This document shows, in pieces, positions 51,445-60,487 of a stretch of DNA of 64,000 bases. The DNA lies in assembly GCF_001677955.1 (NCBI RefSeq), contig NZ_LELA01000080.1, forward strand, positions 42,376 through 106,375. Reading direction: 5' to 3'. Below the pieces are notes generated by a model. That model saw only the letters and a program-made list of their open reading frames with translations, made no database searches and had not been told where the DNA came from. Every line of letters starts with the position of its first letter. The stretch's first letter is position 1. A program made the translations under genes and the position numbers. The stretch comes from Chryseobacterium sp. BGARF1 (GTDB lineage: Bacteria; Bacteroidota; Bacteroidia; Flavobacteriales; Weeksellaceae).

Positions 51445-53520
51445 TTATTCTCTATTTTTCAATAATACCCATCCAGAGAATTTAACTTGAGTACTTTGTT
51501 TGTTGTTTTCATTCCACGTTACCGAATACCAGTAGTTACCCGTTGAAGCTTTCTTGCCTCCATTAGAGGTTCCATCCCACTTGTAACCATTCGTTTTATC
51601 AGCTTGGTAGATTTTTGCTCCATATCTGTCAAAAATACTCAGAACTAAATTTTGTTTTCCTGATAATGCAGAGTAGTCAATTACATCATTCATACCATCC
51701 CCGTTTGGAGTAATTACATTCGTAATATTTGGTACGACTACATTTACTTGAACAGGTATACACTTGTAGTTGTCTCTAACGAAAACAGTGTGATCTCCTC
51801 TTGAAATATTGGTGAAAACGTTAACGTCTTGCCAGTTTATGTTATCAAGTGAGTATTGGTAAGAAGGCATACCGCCAATAACATGCGCAGTAATTGTACT
51901 ATTTGAAATTTCAATGCTTGAAATAACCGGTATTTCAGACGCATAAACCTTTACATTTTGTTTTGCGGTACAGTCGCCAGTTTTTAATTTTACCCAGTAT
52001 GTTCCTACTCCTACATTGCTTATCGTTTGAGTAGTAGCACCTGTGCTCCATAGATAACTACTAAATCCTGGGCCTGCGTCTAAAGTTGTTTTGTCTTCTG
52101 CACAGATAATTTTATCTACCAAAACGGTTGAGTATACAGGTAAAATAACAATTAAATTTACTTTTGCAATTTTATAGCATCCATTACCGTTAGAAACTCT
52201 TACATATGCATATCCGGTAGGGGCGATATGAGTTGCTGGAAGTAGTATTTCGTTGGTCTGGTTTATGGCATCGGCCTCTGAAGGATAATACTTCTTCGCA
52301 AAGCCTTGCATATTAACAGTTGCTACTGTAAGATCAAATTGTGCTGTTGATGGATTAATTTCAAGAAAGCAAGATCTCAATGTAGCTTCAGTTACAATTA
52401 TCTCAGGATAAAAAGTTAATTTGATTTCGGCAATATCAGTACATCCAAATTGTGAAGTAACCAAAACAAAAACAGAACCTACTGCAGATACATATTGATA
52501 AGGATTGGTGATTTCATTGGTTCCATTATTCAAATCTGCAAGGGTAGGATAGTATTTCTTGATAACTGTAGGGTCGTTTATTACGTTTGCAGTTGTTAAA
52601 TCATACATTGCAGTTCCCGCATTATTGTTGTTACAACTAGTTAGAGTAGCATCCACTACATTAATTGCACGTTGCACAAATTTAAAGGTTCCAGGGAGTC
52701 TACATTTACTGATGGCTCCACCGGGTGCACTTGGATCTACATAAGTAATTACATAGTAATAAGTGTCAGTTGTATTCACAGGAATTGGTCCTAATATAGG
52801 ATTGTTCCCACTAATTGCATCATTTGAAATCTTATAATACGAAACAACAAAATTAGGATTACCGTTGATAATTCCGCTAGATAGTGTACTGAAATCAAAT
52901 ACAGGAGGTTCAGTACAAACAATAACTTCATTCGGTGCTGTTGGGTTTGCTGCCGGGCTTCCTGGAGCAATGAATGGATTTGGCTGAAATGCAGCCGTAA
53001 ATGGTGATACCAATGTCGCTGTTCCACCCCAGTTTAATACAAACCCGTTGGCAGATTGCGAGAAGTTATCAACAACGATGTAATAGGTTTGTCCCGCCAC
53101 AACATTCATAAATGAACAGAATGGAGATCCTGTAGCATCAGATGTAGTATTTGTGTTGGTGAAATTTAATCCGGTAAGACCAGAAGTTCCCGAATAGTTA
53201 CATCTAATAGGTGCCCCTAAACTACTACACGCTACATCTGGGCCATACAATGCCCAGTCATAATCATTTGCCATCGCATTGGGAACGATGGTGAATGTTA
53301 AAGTTCCTGATGTAGCTACGGTAAAAGTATACCAGATAGAAAAGTGCTCATCAGATGTCATACATCCTCCTAAATCTTCTTTAATATCACCCGGTCCGGT
53401 GGGTGTAAAAGAGATAGGTGTATTACCGCAAACTTGCACAGTTCCACCACAGTCTGAGCTGGATTGTGCAAAAATCATCTGCGTTATAATCATTAAAAAA
53501 AAGAGTAGAGTTTTTTTCAT
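51445..53520 (-). CDS. T9SS type B surface protein with PPC-like head, paralog
   Basis: The 691-aa protein has the same order of parts as the protein at 49246: signal peptide (ending MIFAQ), PPC-like head (SDCGGTVQVCGNTPISF, GGCMTSDEHFSIWYTFTV, YYIVVDNFSQSANGFVLNW), Ig-like repeats (VIKKYYPTLADLNNG), CAEDKTTLDAG and a type B T9SS tail. The stretch SSYLWSTGATTQTISNVGVG and the next 20 residues are almost identical to those of the lectin paralog at 42082, again indicating exchange between members of this array. Confidence 0.85.
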   Translation of the reverse strand: MKKTLLFFLMIITQMIFAQSSSDCGGTVQVCGNTPISFTPTGPGDIKEDLGGCMTSDEHFSIWYTFTVATSGTLTFTIVPNAMANDYDWALYGPDVACSSLGAPIRCNYSGTSGLTGLNFTNTNTTSDATGSPFCSFMNVVAGQTYYIVVDNFSQSANGFVLNWGGTATLVSPFTAAFQPNPFIAPGSPAANPTAPNEVIVCTEPPVFDFSTLSSGIINGNPNFVVSYYKISNDAISGNNPILGPIPVNTTDTYYYVITYVDPSAPGGAISKCRLPGTFKFVQRAINVVDATLTSCNNNNAGTAMYDLTTANVINDPTVIKKYYPTLADLNNGTNEITNPYQYVSAVGSVFVLVTSQFGCTDIAEIKLTFYPEIIVTEATLRSCFLEINPSTAQFDLTVATVNMQGFAKKYYPSEADAINQTNEILLPATHIAPTGYAYVRVSNGNGCYKIAKVNLIVILPVYSTVLVDKIICAEDKTTLDAGPGFSSYLWSTGATTQTISNVGVGTYWVKLKTGDCTAKQNVKVYASEIPVISSIEISNSTITAHVIGGMPSYQYSLDNINWQDVNVFTNISRGDHTVFVRDNYKCIPVQVNVVVPNITNVITPNGDGMNDVIDYSALSGKQNLVLSIFDRYGAKIYQADKTNGYKWDGTSNGGKKASTGNYWYSVTWNENNKQSTQVKFSGWVLLKNRE

Positions 53521-53611
53521 TTTCGAAAAATTTGTTAATACAAATATAAAGAATTTATTAATTTTACATTAAAGTTTTTATTATATATCATAGTATAACG
53601 GTAAAATGCTT

Positions 53612-54847
53612 TTAATATTGCATTTTTCTTAATTTTGAGTTGGTGCTTCCTACAATTAAAGCAATTAAGACCGTCATACTCCCACCAAAAACGACTGACC
53701 TTACTACGCCTAAGACCTTGGCCATGAGACCACTCTCAAACTGTCCCATTTCATTGCTCGACATAATGAAAATTGAGTTTACGCTTAAAACTCTTCCGCG
53801 AATATGATCTGGAGTTTTCAATTGTACAATAGTTCCGCGGATGACAACCGAAATCCCGTCGAGAATTCCGCTTAATACCAAAAACATGAAAGATAACCAG
53901 TAATAATTCGATAATCCGAAACCGATGATGCACAATCCAAAACCTGCTACAACAGCCAATAAAATTTTACCCTGATTTTTTCTTAACGGAACTAAAGATA
54001 GGGTCGTGATAATAATCATTGAGCCAATATCTGAGGCTGCATTCAATAGTCCAAAACCTTCAGCTCCTGATTTTAAAATATCCGTGGCAAAAACAGGGAT
54101 CATGGCAACGGCACCTCCAAAAAGTACGGCAAACATATCCAGACAAAGCGCTCCCAAAATTTCTTTAGTTTTAAAAATATAAGAAATTCCCTCACGCATA
54201 CTTTCCAAGACTTTCACCTCATCTTTTTTATGTTCAGAAAACTGTTGTTTTAATTGCCAGAAAAAAAGAGAAGCAAACAATAATAGAGAGACGATAATTA
54301 ATAAGGTCCATTTCACTCCAAAAAATCCGATAAAAAGCCCTCCTGCAGCGTGGCCGCAAACTGAAGAAATTAAGAATGTCGCCTGATTTAAAGTAATTGC
54401 ACTCGGAAGATTTACTTTCTTTACAATTTTAGGAATCATCGACGGAACAATGGGGCCGATAAAAGCTCTTGCAATTCCGGTAAAGAAAATAACCCCATAA
54501 ATAAAGTAGGTGATTTCGTGACCTGTAAAATGTAGTTCCACATCGAAAAATGCAGGAATCAACAACAAGCTAATCAGGAAAACATATACATAATTACAAA
54601 TCAGGAGAAGTCTTTTCTTTTCATTCATATCGATAACGTGACCTGCGTATAATGCACAACTTACCGCAGGAATTACTTCCGATAATCCGATAAGTCCGAT
54701 AGAAAAAGGATCTTTAGTTAGTTTGTAAACCCACCATCCAAGTAATGTGGCGAGCATTCTGAAAGCTAAAACAATGAAAAATCTTCCGGTAAGAAGATTT
54801 CTGAATTCTACATTTTGTAATGTTTTGAGCGGTAGTAAAGAAATCAT
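53612..54847 (-). CDS. MFS transporter, EntS/MFS_3-like
   Basis: The 411-aa protein has about 12 membrane helices. It has GWWVYKLTKDPFSIGLIGLSEV near residues 37-58, and a HVIDMNEKKRLLL loop between helices 2 and 3 that fits the MFS cytoplasmic loop. TPDHIRGRVLSVNSIF near 350 is the second conserved loop typical of the MFS_3 family, whose members export siderophores or drugs. The substrate cannot be inferred because no siderophore genes are nearby. Confidence 0.85.
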   Translation of the reverse strand: MISLLPLKTLQNVEFRNLLTGRFFIVLAFRMLATLLGWWVYKLTKDPFSIGLIGLSEVIPAVSCALYAGHVIDMNEKKRLLLICNYVYVFLISLLLIPAFFDVELHFTGHEITYFIYGVIFFTGIARAFIGPIVPSMIPKIVKKVNLPSAITLNQATFLISSVCGHAAGGLFIGFFGVKWTLLIIVSLLLFASLFFWQLKQQFSEHKKDEVKVLESMREGISYIFKTKEILGALCLDMFAVLFGGAVAMIPVFATDILKSGAEGFGLLNAASDIGSMIIITTLSLVPLRKNQGKILLAVVAGFGLCIIGFGLSNYYWLSFMFLVLSGILDGISVVIRGTIVQLKTPDHIRGRVLSVNSIFIMSSNEMGQFESGLMAKVLGVVRSVVFGGSMTVLIALIVGSTNSKLRKMQY

Positions 54848-54941
54848 TCCACAAAAATAGCCCTAAATATTCATTTAAGGCTACCTGTATTTTCTATTTT
54901 CAAATGATAAATAAAATACCTTTTGAAAGATTATGTCTATT

Positions 54942-55304
54942 TTAGTCAGCTCTTAAAGAACCTACTACAATGGCAGCGGCGGCGGCAGCTCCGATTACAA
55001 CAGCACCTCCTGCAACTCTTGCTTTTGATCTGTCTTTTACGGCAGCAATGTTTGATTTAGGGATGATTACCTCTGTACTGTCTTTTTTTCCTGCTGTACC
55101 GATGATATTATCTCCATCGATATTACGGAATAAGAATTTCTGTTTTTTAGTACCGTCTTTGTGAGTAACGATGTATATTTTACCCGCTTCAAGGTTAGAA
55201 TAGTTGTTCTGTGCGATATCTTCACTGTACTTTGTTGTTGCACAAGATGAGATGACAAATAAAGATGTTAATAATGATGATTTTAAAAGTACAGATGCTT
55301 TCAT
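54942..55304 (-). CDS. small lipoprotein of unknown function, paralog A
   Basis: The 120-aa protein has a lipoprotein signal (LFVISSC). A short beta-rich domain follows (AGKIYIVTHKDGTKKQKFLF, IIGTAGKKDSTEVIIPKSNIAAV), then a C-terminal Gly/Ala/Val hydrophobic segment (ARVAGGAVVIGAAAAAAIVV). The same layout occurs in the next gene upstream, 133 bases away, so the two are an old tandem duplication. I recognise no family. Confidence 0.75.
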   Translation of the reverse strand: MKASVLLKSSLLTSLFVISSCATTKYSEDIAQNNYSNLEAGKIYIVTHKDGTKKQKFLFRNIDGDNIIGTAGKKDSTEVIIPKSNIAAVKDRSKARVAGGAVVIGAAAAAAIVVGSLRAD

Positions 55305-55437
55305 TATAATTTTTTAGTTTTCCAAATTTATAATTTTTTTTGAATATACGTTTTCATTAAAAGGGAAAATCTTATATTTTTTGTAATATTAAAGTAGAAA
55401 ATGAAGAAATTTTATATTTGAAAGATTATTTTACTAA

Positions 55438-55815
55438 TTAATTTAAACCAGTCCCAAACGCCGCACCAACATCCTGTATATCGTCAGTAGCATTTTTTAT
55501 ACCGATAACAATGACAGTAGCGGCAGCGATTCCTCCGGCTGTAGCAACAACAGCAATGGCTGTTTTATCTTTTCTTATCTCTGTAATATTGTTTTTTGCA
55601 ATCGAAATTCTCTCCTTTCTTTTGGTCCCGATAATACTGTCTTTAGAGATCGAGCTTATTGTCATAGGTGTTTTACTTCCGTCTGATTGATGAAAAGTGT
55701 ATTTATTCCCGGCTTTTATATTTTTATAATTGTCAGGATTTTTTGTAACGCTATATTTTAGAGAGCTACAAGATGTAAATGAAATGATAACTAAAACAAA
55801 CAATGATCTTTTCAT
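55438..55815 (-). CDS. small lipoprotein of unknown function, paralog B
   Basis: The 125-aa protein has a lipobox (ISFTSC). A middle domain matches paralog A in pattern (AGNKYTFHQSDGSKTPMTI, IIGTKRKERISIAKNNITEI). A C-terminal Gly/Ala/Val-rich hydrophobic segment (AVVATAGGIAAATVIVIG) is followed by a 20-residue extension absent from paralog A. The hydrophobic segment could span a membrane or form a glycine-zipper. Function unknown. Confidence 0.75.
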   Translation of the reverse strand: MKRSLFVLVIISFTSCSSLKYSVTKNPDNYKNIKAGNKYTFHQSDGSKTPMTISSISKDSIIGTKRKERISIAKNNITEIRKDKTAIAVVATAGGIAAATVIVIGIKNATDDIQDVGAAFGTGLN

Positions 55816-55838
55816 GCAATGTGATTTTTATGGTGTTT

Positions 55839-57338
55839 TTATTTCTTATAAATTTTCAATAGATCTGCTATTTTTCTGTCATTTGCCAGTCTTGGAATTT
55901 TATTTTGTCCACCCAATTTGCCCTGAGATTTTGCATATTCCTGAAAGGCATTTTTCTGAAGTTTTGAAATATGAAGTTTTTGCAGAATGTTTCCTGCAAT
56001 TAAATCATCATAATAGGTGTTTCGTTTTCTCAACTGATCATCCAGTTCATTTTTAAATGTATCTAAATTTTCAGGTTCTTTTTCAAACTCGATAAACCAT
56101 TCGTGATAAGGCAAACCTTCTTCCGGATTTACTTCCGGAGCTAAATGGAATTCTGTAATCTGTGCCGGAAATTTCTCAACGGTAGCTTTCATCGCTTCTT
56201 CCACTTCAAAAGCAATAACGTGCTCGCCAAAAGCAGAGGTGAAATGTTTGGTTCTTCCGCTTACCAAAATTCTGTGCGGATCTTTATCAATAAACCTAAC
56301 AACATCGCCAATGGAATACGCCCACAAACCGGAGTTGGTTGTTAAAATTAAAGCATAATCTTTATTAAGCTCAATGTCTTTCAAGGTTAATCTTTGAGCA
56401 TTGGGTTTTCCGTATTGTTCTAAAGGAATAAACTCATAAAAAATTCCGTGATTGGTTAAAAGTAATAAACCTTCTTTGGTGTAGTCGTCCTGAAATGCAA
56501 AAAAACCTTCAGAAGCCGGAAACGTTTGTACAATATCTACTTTTCCACCCAAAAGTTCTTCCATTTTCTCACGGTAAGGTTCGTAATTTACGCCGCCTGT
56601 AACGATGAGTTGAAGATTAGGGAAAATCTGTTTGATTTTTTTACCGTTTTTCTCAATCAATTTTTCAAAATACATAATCAGCCAAGGCGGAATTCCCGAG
56701 ATCAAGGTCATGTTTTCTTTTTCCGTTTCTTCAACGATCTTATCCACTTTGGCTTCCCAGTCTTCCATCATGTTGGTTTCCCAGCTAGGCAAACGGTTTT
56801 TTTGAAGATAATTGGGGATGTGATGCGCTACAATTCCTGAAAGTCTGCCGGTTTTTACGCCAAAAACTTCTTCCAATTCCGGGCTTCCTTGTAAGAAAAT
56901 CATTTTTCCGCCTACGAAATCAGCATTGTTTTTCTTAGCAATATAATGGAAAAGTGCACTCTGAGCTCCTTTCACCTGAAAAGGCATCCCTTCTTTAGAA
57001 ATCGGAATGTATTTAGACCCGGAAGTTGTGCCTGAAGTTTTGGCAAAATATTCGGGAGTTTCTGTCCACAAAATATCACGTTGCCCTCGTTTTACTTTTT
57101 CAATGTAAGGTTTCAAATCTTCATAATCTGCAACAGGAACTTTCTCCTGAAAATCTTTTACAGACTTGATATTTTCAAAATCATATGTTCTTCCAAAAAG
57201 AGTCTTTTTAGCAGTGTCAACAAGAGATAACAGCAGTTTCTCCTGATTATTTTCCGCATTTTTTTTGAATTCTTCAGCTTTTTGAACATGCTTTTTTGCC
57301 CAAATCAACGCTGCATTTTTCTTTAGAAAGTTTAACAT
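55839..57338 (-). CDS. GH3 family acyl-adenylating protein
   Basis: The 499-aa protein matches the GH3 family (acyl-amino acid synthetases first known from plants). The ATP-binding motif KTSGTTSGSKYIPIS lies near residues 100-114, followed by VTGGVNYEPY, TFPASEGFFAFQ and ALILTTNSGLWAYSIGDVVRFID. These enzymes adenylate a carboxylic acid and may conjugate it to an amine. Bacterial substrates are unknown. No signal peptide. It ends 24 bases before lipoprotein B on the same strand. Confidence 0.88.
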   Translation of the reverse strand: MLNFLKKNAALIWAKKHVQKAEEFKKNAENNQEKLLLSLVDTAKKTLFGRTYDFENIKSVKDFQEKVPVADYEDLKPYIEKVKRGQRDILWTETPEYFAKTSGTTSGSKYIPISKEGMPFQVKGAQSALFHYIAKKNNADFVGGKMIFLQGSPELEEVFGVKTGRLSGIVAHHIPNYLQKNRLPSWETNMMEDWEAKVDKIVEETEKENMTLISGIPPWLIMYFEKLIEKNGKKIKQIFPNLQLIVTGGVNYEPYREKMEELLGGKVDIVQTFPASEGFFAFQDDYTKEGLLLLTNHGIFYEFIPLEQYGKPNAQRLTLKDIELNKDYALILTTNSGLWAYSIGDVVRFIDKDPHRILVSGRTKHFTSAFGEHVIAFEVEEAMKATVEKFPAQITEFHLAPEVNPEEGLPYHEWFIEFEKEPENLDTFKNELDDQLRKRNTYYDDLIAGNILQKLHISKLQKNAFQEYAKSQGKLGGQNKIPRLANDRKIADLLKIYKK

Positions 57339-57392
57339 GGTTCAAATTTATAAATAAGTAGAGAATTCAAACAATATTTTAAAATTTAAAAA

Positions 57393-57419
57393 TAAAAAAA
57401 CCGATGGTCTAGGCATCGG
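57393..57419 (-). terminator. terminator after the small PDKRY-repeat gene
   Basis: CCGATG and CATCGG pair around GTCTAGG. The A7 run on the left gives a U tract on the minus strand. Confidence 0.75.
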
Positions 57420-57461
57420 CTTATTGAAAATTTGATTATGAATAGCAGTTATCTGCCTTTT

Positions 57462-57719
57462 TTATTTGTTAACTTTATATCTCTTATCCGGAGTTCCGTC
57501 TTTTTTCAGTTTCTGATTTTCTTTATATCGTTTATCCGGAGTTCCGTCCTTTTTCATTTTTTGTGCAGGCTTTGCCATTTTGGCTTCAGTGGCTTTTACA
57601 GGTTGTGCTGCTTTTGTAGTTGTTGTTTTTACAGCTGTTTTAGTTGCAGGAGCAACTTGTTGTGCGGTTGCAAATCCTAATCCTAAAATAATGGACATTG
57701 CAGTAAGAAATTTTTTCAT
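57462..57719 (-). CDS. small exported protein with KKDGTPDKRYK repeats
   Basis: Translation from MKKFLTAMSIILGLGFATAQ gives 85 aa with a signal peptide; a longer in-frame start at 57776 would bury it. The middle is Thr/Ala/Lys-rich (residues 21-55). KKDGTPDKRYK then occurs twice (about 56-66 and 73-83), with matching DNA repeats. Proteins with this motif are common in Chryseobacterium as I recall, but no function is known. The high charge suggests an extracellular or wall-associated role, which is a guess. Confidence 0.75.
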   Translation of the reverse strand: MKKFLTAMSIILGLGFATAQQVAPATKTAVKTTTTKAAQPVKATEAKMAKPAQKMKKDGTPDKRYKENQKLKKDGTPDKRYKVNK

Positions 57720-57798
57720 TTGATTGATTGTTTTTTGTTTAAGTAAAGTTATATAAAATCTCAAAATGAAAATCAAATTTGACAGATTTAATTAAATT

Positions 57799-59649
57799 TT
57801 AATTTTTCACAATCATTTTAATATTGGCGAGATTGTTATTCTTGCTATCATTCACTTGTACCATATAAGTGCCTCTTAGAAGTTTTTCTTTTAAATAGAT
57901 GTTTTGGGACTTGTTTTTTTCTAAAGTCTGAGAGTGTATAAATTTTCCGGTCATGTCATAGAGTTTAATAGTGCAGGTTTCTTTTTCCAATATATTGCCT
58001 TTTAATGAAAAATTACCATTATTGGGATTGTTGTAAAGTTTCAGTTTCTCAGGTTTATTATTCTCAGATGTAGAAAGATTCTTAAGGTCAAATTTTGCAA
58101 CAAAAGCAACATTCTTTTTTTGACTGTTTGGGTCTATAATTTGTGGTTGCCAACTGTTTGGAGTTGAATAACCCGTGGTAGCAAGTGTTTCTCCGTATAA
58201 ATATAAAGATGAATTATTAACAGCAATATTGATAGGAAGATTATAGCCAAGACTTGAATCTCCATAATAAGAGGCCCAGATTCTTTGCCCGTTACTATTG
58301 AATTTTACAAAAAATTGATTGGTAGCCAAATTTGTATTTAATGTTGGTGATGATTTGTAGGTTTCTGGTGTTGCCAGATTATTTCCAAGTCCGTATGTCC
58401 AGCCCGTAATATAAATGTCATTTCCGTTTAAAGCGAGCGGTTGCATACATGAGTAAGCCTGGTCTAAACCGGTACCCCCAAAATAAGTACTCCAGATGCG
58501 TTCTCCGGAATAATTAAATTTACTCAGAAATAGATCATAGCTTCCAGCATTCGTTGTTTGGTGTGTTCCCTGAGTTCCAAAGTAGCCTTGTGTAGCGGTA
58601 TTCGATTGTGCATCTCCCATTACAAAAACTCCGGTTTCGTTAACGTCTATGCTGCTAATTCTGCTGGATCCGTCAGAGTGCCCATAATAAGTGCCCCATA
58701 GTCTTGTGCCATTTTCTGCATTGAATTTTTGAAGGTTAAAATTGGCAGGAAGCGATTGGAATGTATTTGCAGATGCAATGTTGTATTGATTACCTGTTGG
58801 TTCTTGTCCTCCTACAATATATAGTGAATTGTTATAATATTTTAAGTTATAAATTTGGCTAGGGAAATAAGTACCCCAGATTTTTTCACCATTAGAGTTT
58901 AGTTTTACAATGTATCCGTTAAGAATTTCAGTTGTTTGATTGTATAAGAGTTGATAAGTGTCTTGAAATGTACCCGGAGTTGTAATGTTTTGTTTAATAT
59001 CACTGGAGCCTGCAAGATAAATGTTTCCCGATTCGTCTTCAGCAATACTTATGTTTGCAAGAAGACCATAAATATAAGTTTGATTACCCACAGGTAGATA
59101 AGTTGCCCAAAGCAAAGTGCCATTTGGGGAATGTTTGGCTAAAACTGTACCTAATTGTGGATGATTGGAATTTTGCAGCCAGGCATTTTGTGTCGGCGCA
59201 ATGGGTAAATTATTTATAGATGCAGCATATTCATAATAGTAATTATTGTTGTGGTCAATATATTTTAGTTTTTTCTTATAGCCGTCATTGTCTAATAAAT
59301 AATTGTAATATTCATAAGCTTGTACATTACCAGACGGATTTATTTTTGCTGCAACAGTATTGGTTGTACTCATTATTGATGGGTTTATCTTAAAACCCTG
59401 ACCACCATTTCCAACTCTGAACTGGTCATAATAAGAAGAAGGGTAGTTGTTAGGATATCCCATTGCTGTACCGGTAAGATGGATGTTATTCTGGCTGTCA
59501 AATAGCATTGTTTTCGTTGCGCTTTCTGTCCAGGATGTAGCTCCTACAGGGCCTATATATGTTCCCCAGGTTCTTGAGTATTCAAAACTTTGAGCATTAA
59601 GTGGGATAAATGCAATGAGATTGAGAAAAAAGAGTAAAATTTTTGACAT
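57799..59649 (-). CDS. SBBP-repeat beta-propeller protein with T9SS type A tail
   Basis: Starting at MSKILLFFLNLIAFIPLNAQ (signal peptide) the protein has 616 aa; the in-frame extension to 59709 is rejected for that reason. The central part has repeated WGTYxG, FNxxGxxxWxTYF and DIYITGWT blocks typical of SBBP (seven-bladed propeller-like) repeats, about 8 copies. Residues from about 545 (LYNNPNNGNFSL to the NIKMIVKN end) form a T9SS type A sorting domain. It is expected to be a secreted or surface-bound protein; ligand unknown. Confidence 0.85.
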   Translation of the reverse strand: MSKILLFFLNLIAFIPLNAQSFEYSRTWGTYIGPVGATSWTESATKTMLFDSQNNIHLTGTAMGYPNNYPSSYYDQFRVGNGGQGFKINPSIMSTTNTVAAKINPSGNVQAYEYYNYLLDNDGYKKKLKYIDHNNNYYYEYAASINNLPIAPTQNAWLQNSNHPQLGTVLAKHSPNGTLLWATYLPVGNQTYIYGLLANISIAEDESGNIYLAGSSDIKQNITTPGTFQDTYQLLYNQTTEILNGYIVKLNSNGEKIWGTYFPSQIYNLKYYNNSLYIVGGQEPTGNQYNIASANTFQSLPANFNLQKFNAENGTRLWGTYYGHSDGSSRISSIDVNETGVFVMGDAQSNTATQGYFGTQGTHQTTNAGSYDLFLSKFNYSGERIWSTYFGGTGLDQAYSCMQPLALNGNDIYITGWTYGLGNNLATPETYKSSPTLNTNLATNQFFVKFNSNGQRIWASYYGDSSLGYNLPINIAVNNSSLYLYGETLATTGYSTPNSWQPQIIDPNSQKKNVAFVAKFDLKNLSTSENNKPEKLKLYNNPNNGNFSLKGNILEKETCTIKLYDMTGKFIHSQTLEKNKSQNIYLKEKLLRGTYMVQVNDSKNNNLANIKMIVKN

Positions 59650-59804
59650 ATTTGATATTATTTTAAGTGTTTGATTGTAAAAATAAGAAAAATATTGTGT
59701 ATTTCCCAATTTGTTGATGTTTTTTAGATTACAATTGTCCTTTTAAAATAATTTCAAATTATATTTTAAAGCTTTTATTTTTAGAAAGTTAGATTAAAAA
59801 CAAA

Positions 59805-59830
59805 GCCCGCCTCCAAATTTGGAAACGGGC
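59805..59830 (-). terminator. terminator after the lipoprotein gene at 59856
   Basis: GCCCG-xx-TCCAAA and TTTGGA-xx-CGGGC pair. An A-rich tract on the left supplies the U tract for the minus strand. Confidence 0.8.
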
Positions 59831-59855
59831 AACATATGAATGAATAGTTATTGTA

Positions 59856-60245
59856 TTATCGTGTACAGTTGGCTCTCCATGTTTTGCCATCTGCGGTGTA
59901 AAGCATCTTAAGTTCGTTATTGTCAATTCTTACATACACTAAAGCGTTAGAATTTACCATTACTAAAGTATGATCACCTTGTTTTTGAAATTCTAATCCG
60001 TTAAGATCAGGAATTCCATTAGAAAATCTAAAGTTGTATTTGGTTCCGCTTGCAATTTTTGTTACGAAAACTTCACCATTGTCTGTTGCGATATCATTGT
60101 TGTTATCTTTGTAGGAAATACTTCCTTTATAAGTTCCTGCGAAAAAATCATTGTCTGCCGGATCGTCATCGTTACTGCACGAGGAAATCGACATGAAGGT
60201 AAAAAGAAGCATTAAGGCCCCCAGAATTTTGAATGCATTTTTCAT
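59856..60245 (-). CDS. small lipoprotein of unknown function
   Basis: The 129-aa protein has a lipoprotein signal peptide (ISSC, Cys23, followed by SNDDDPADND, an acidic tether). A compact beta-rich domain of about 95 residues follows (TYKGSISYKDNNNDI, NGEVFVTKI, YNFRFSNGIPDLNGLEF, ending WRANCTR). The acidic residues just after the lipid cysteine fit the Bacteroidetes lipoprotein export signal, suggesting surface exposure. No family recognised with confidence. Confidence 0.72.
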   Translation of the reverse strand: MKNAFKILGALMLLFTFMSISSCSNDDDPADNDFFAGTYKGSISYKDNNNDIATDNGEVFVTKIASGTKYNFRFSNGIPDLNGLEFQKQGDHTLVMVNSNALVYVRIDNNELKMLYTADGKTWRANCTR

Positions 60246-60416
60246 AATATTTTATTTTTTGGTTTATGTAGTTTATATTTCCAAAGATTATGCCCTAAAG
60301 CGAATGCCTATTTTTTTTAACTTATTTTAAAACATTTTGTATTGATATTAAGAAATAACCTCTTTTATGTTAAAATTTGATTGAGCTTGGATGATTTTAA
60401 AAATAAAAAAATAACG

Positions 60417-60459
60417 TATCTTTGATAAAATCAAACGGTTTCGGAGCTCTCTGAAATCG
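60417..60459 (+). promoter_or_regulatory. mfd -7 promoter element and leader hairpin
   Basis: TATCTTTG at 60417-60424 matches TAnnTTTG. Just after the expected start site, CGGTTTCGGAG (60436-60446) and CTCTGAAATCG (60449-60459) can form a stem of up to 11 pairs with two G-U pairs. A 5'-end hairpin of this kind could protect the mRNA or attenuate it. Confidence 0.4.
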
Positions 60460-60487
60460 ATTTTGTCGTTTTATACCTACATTATTT

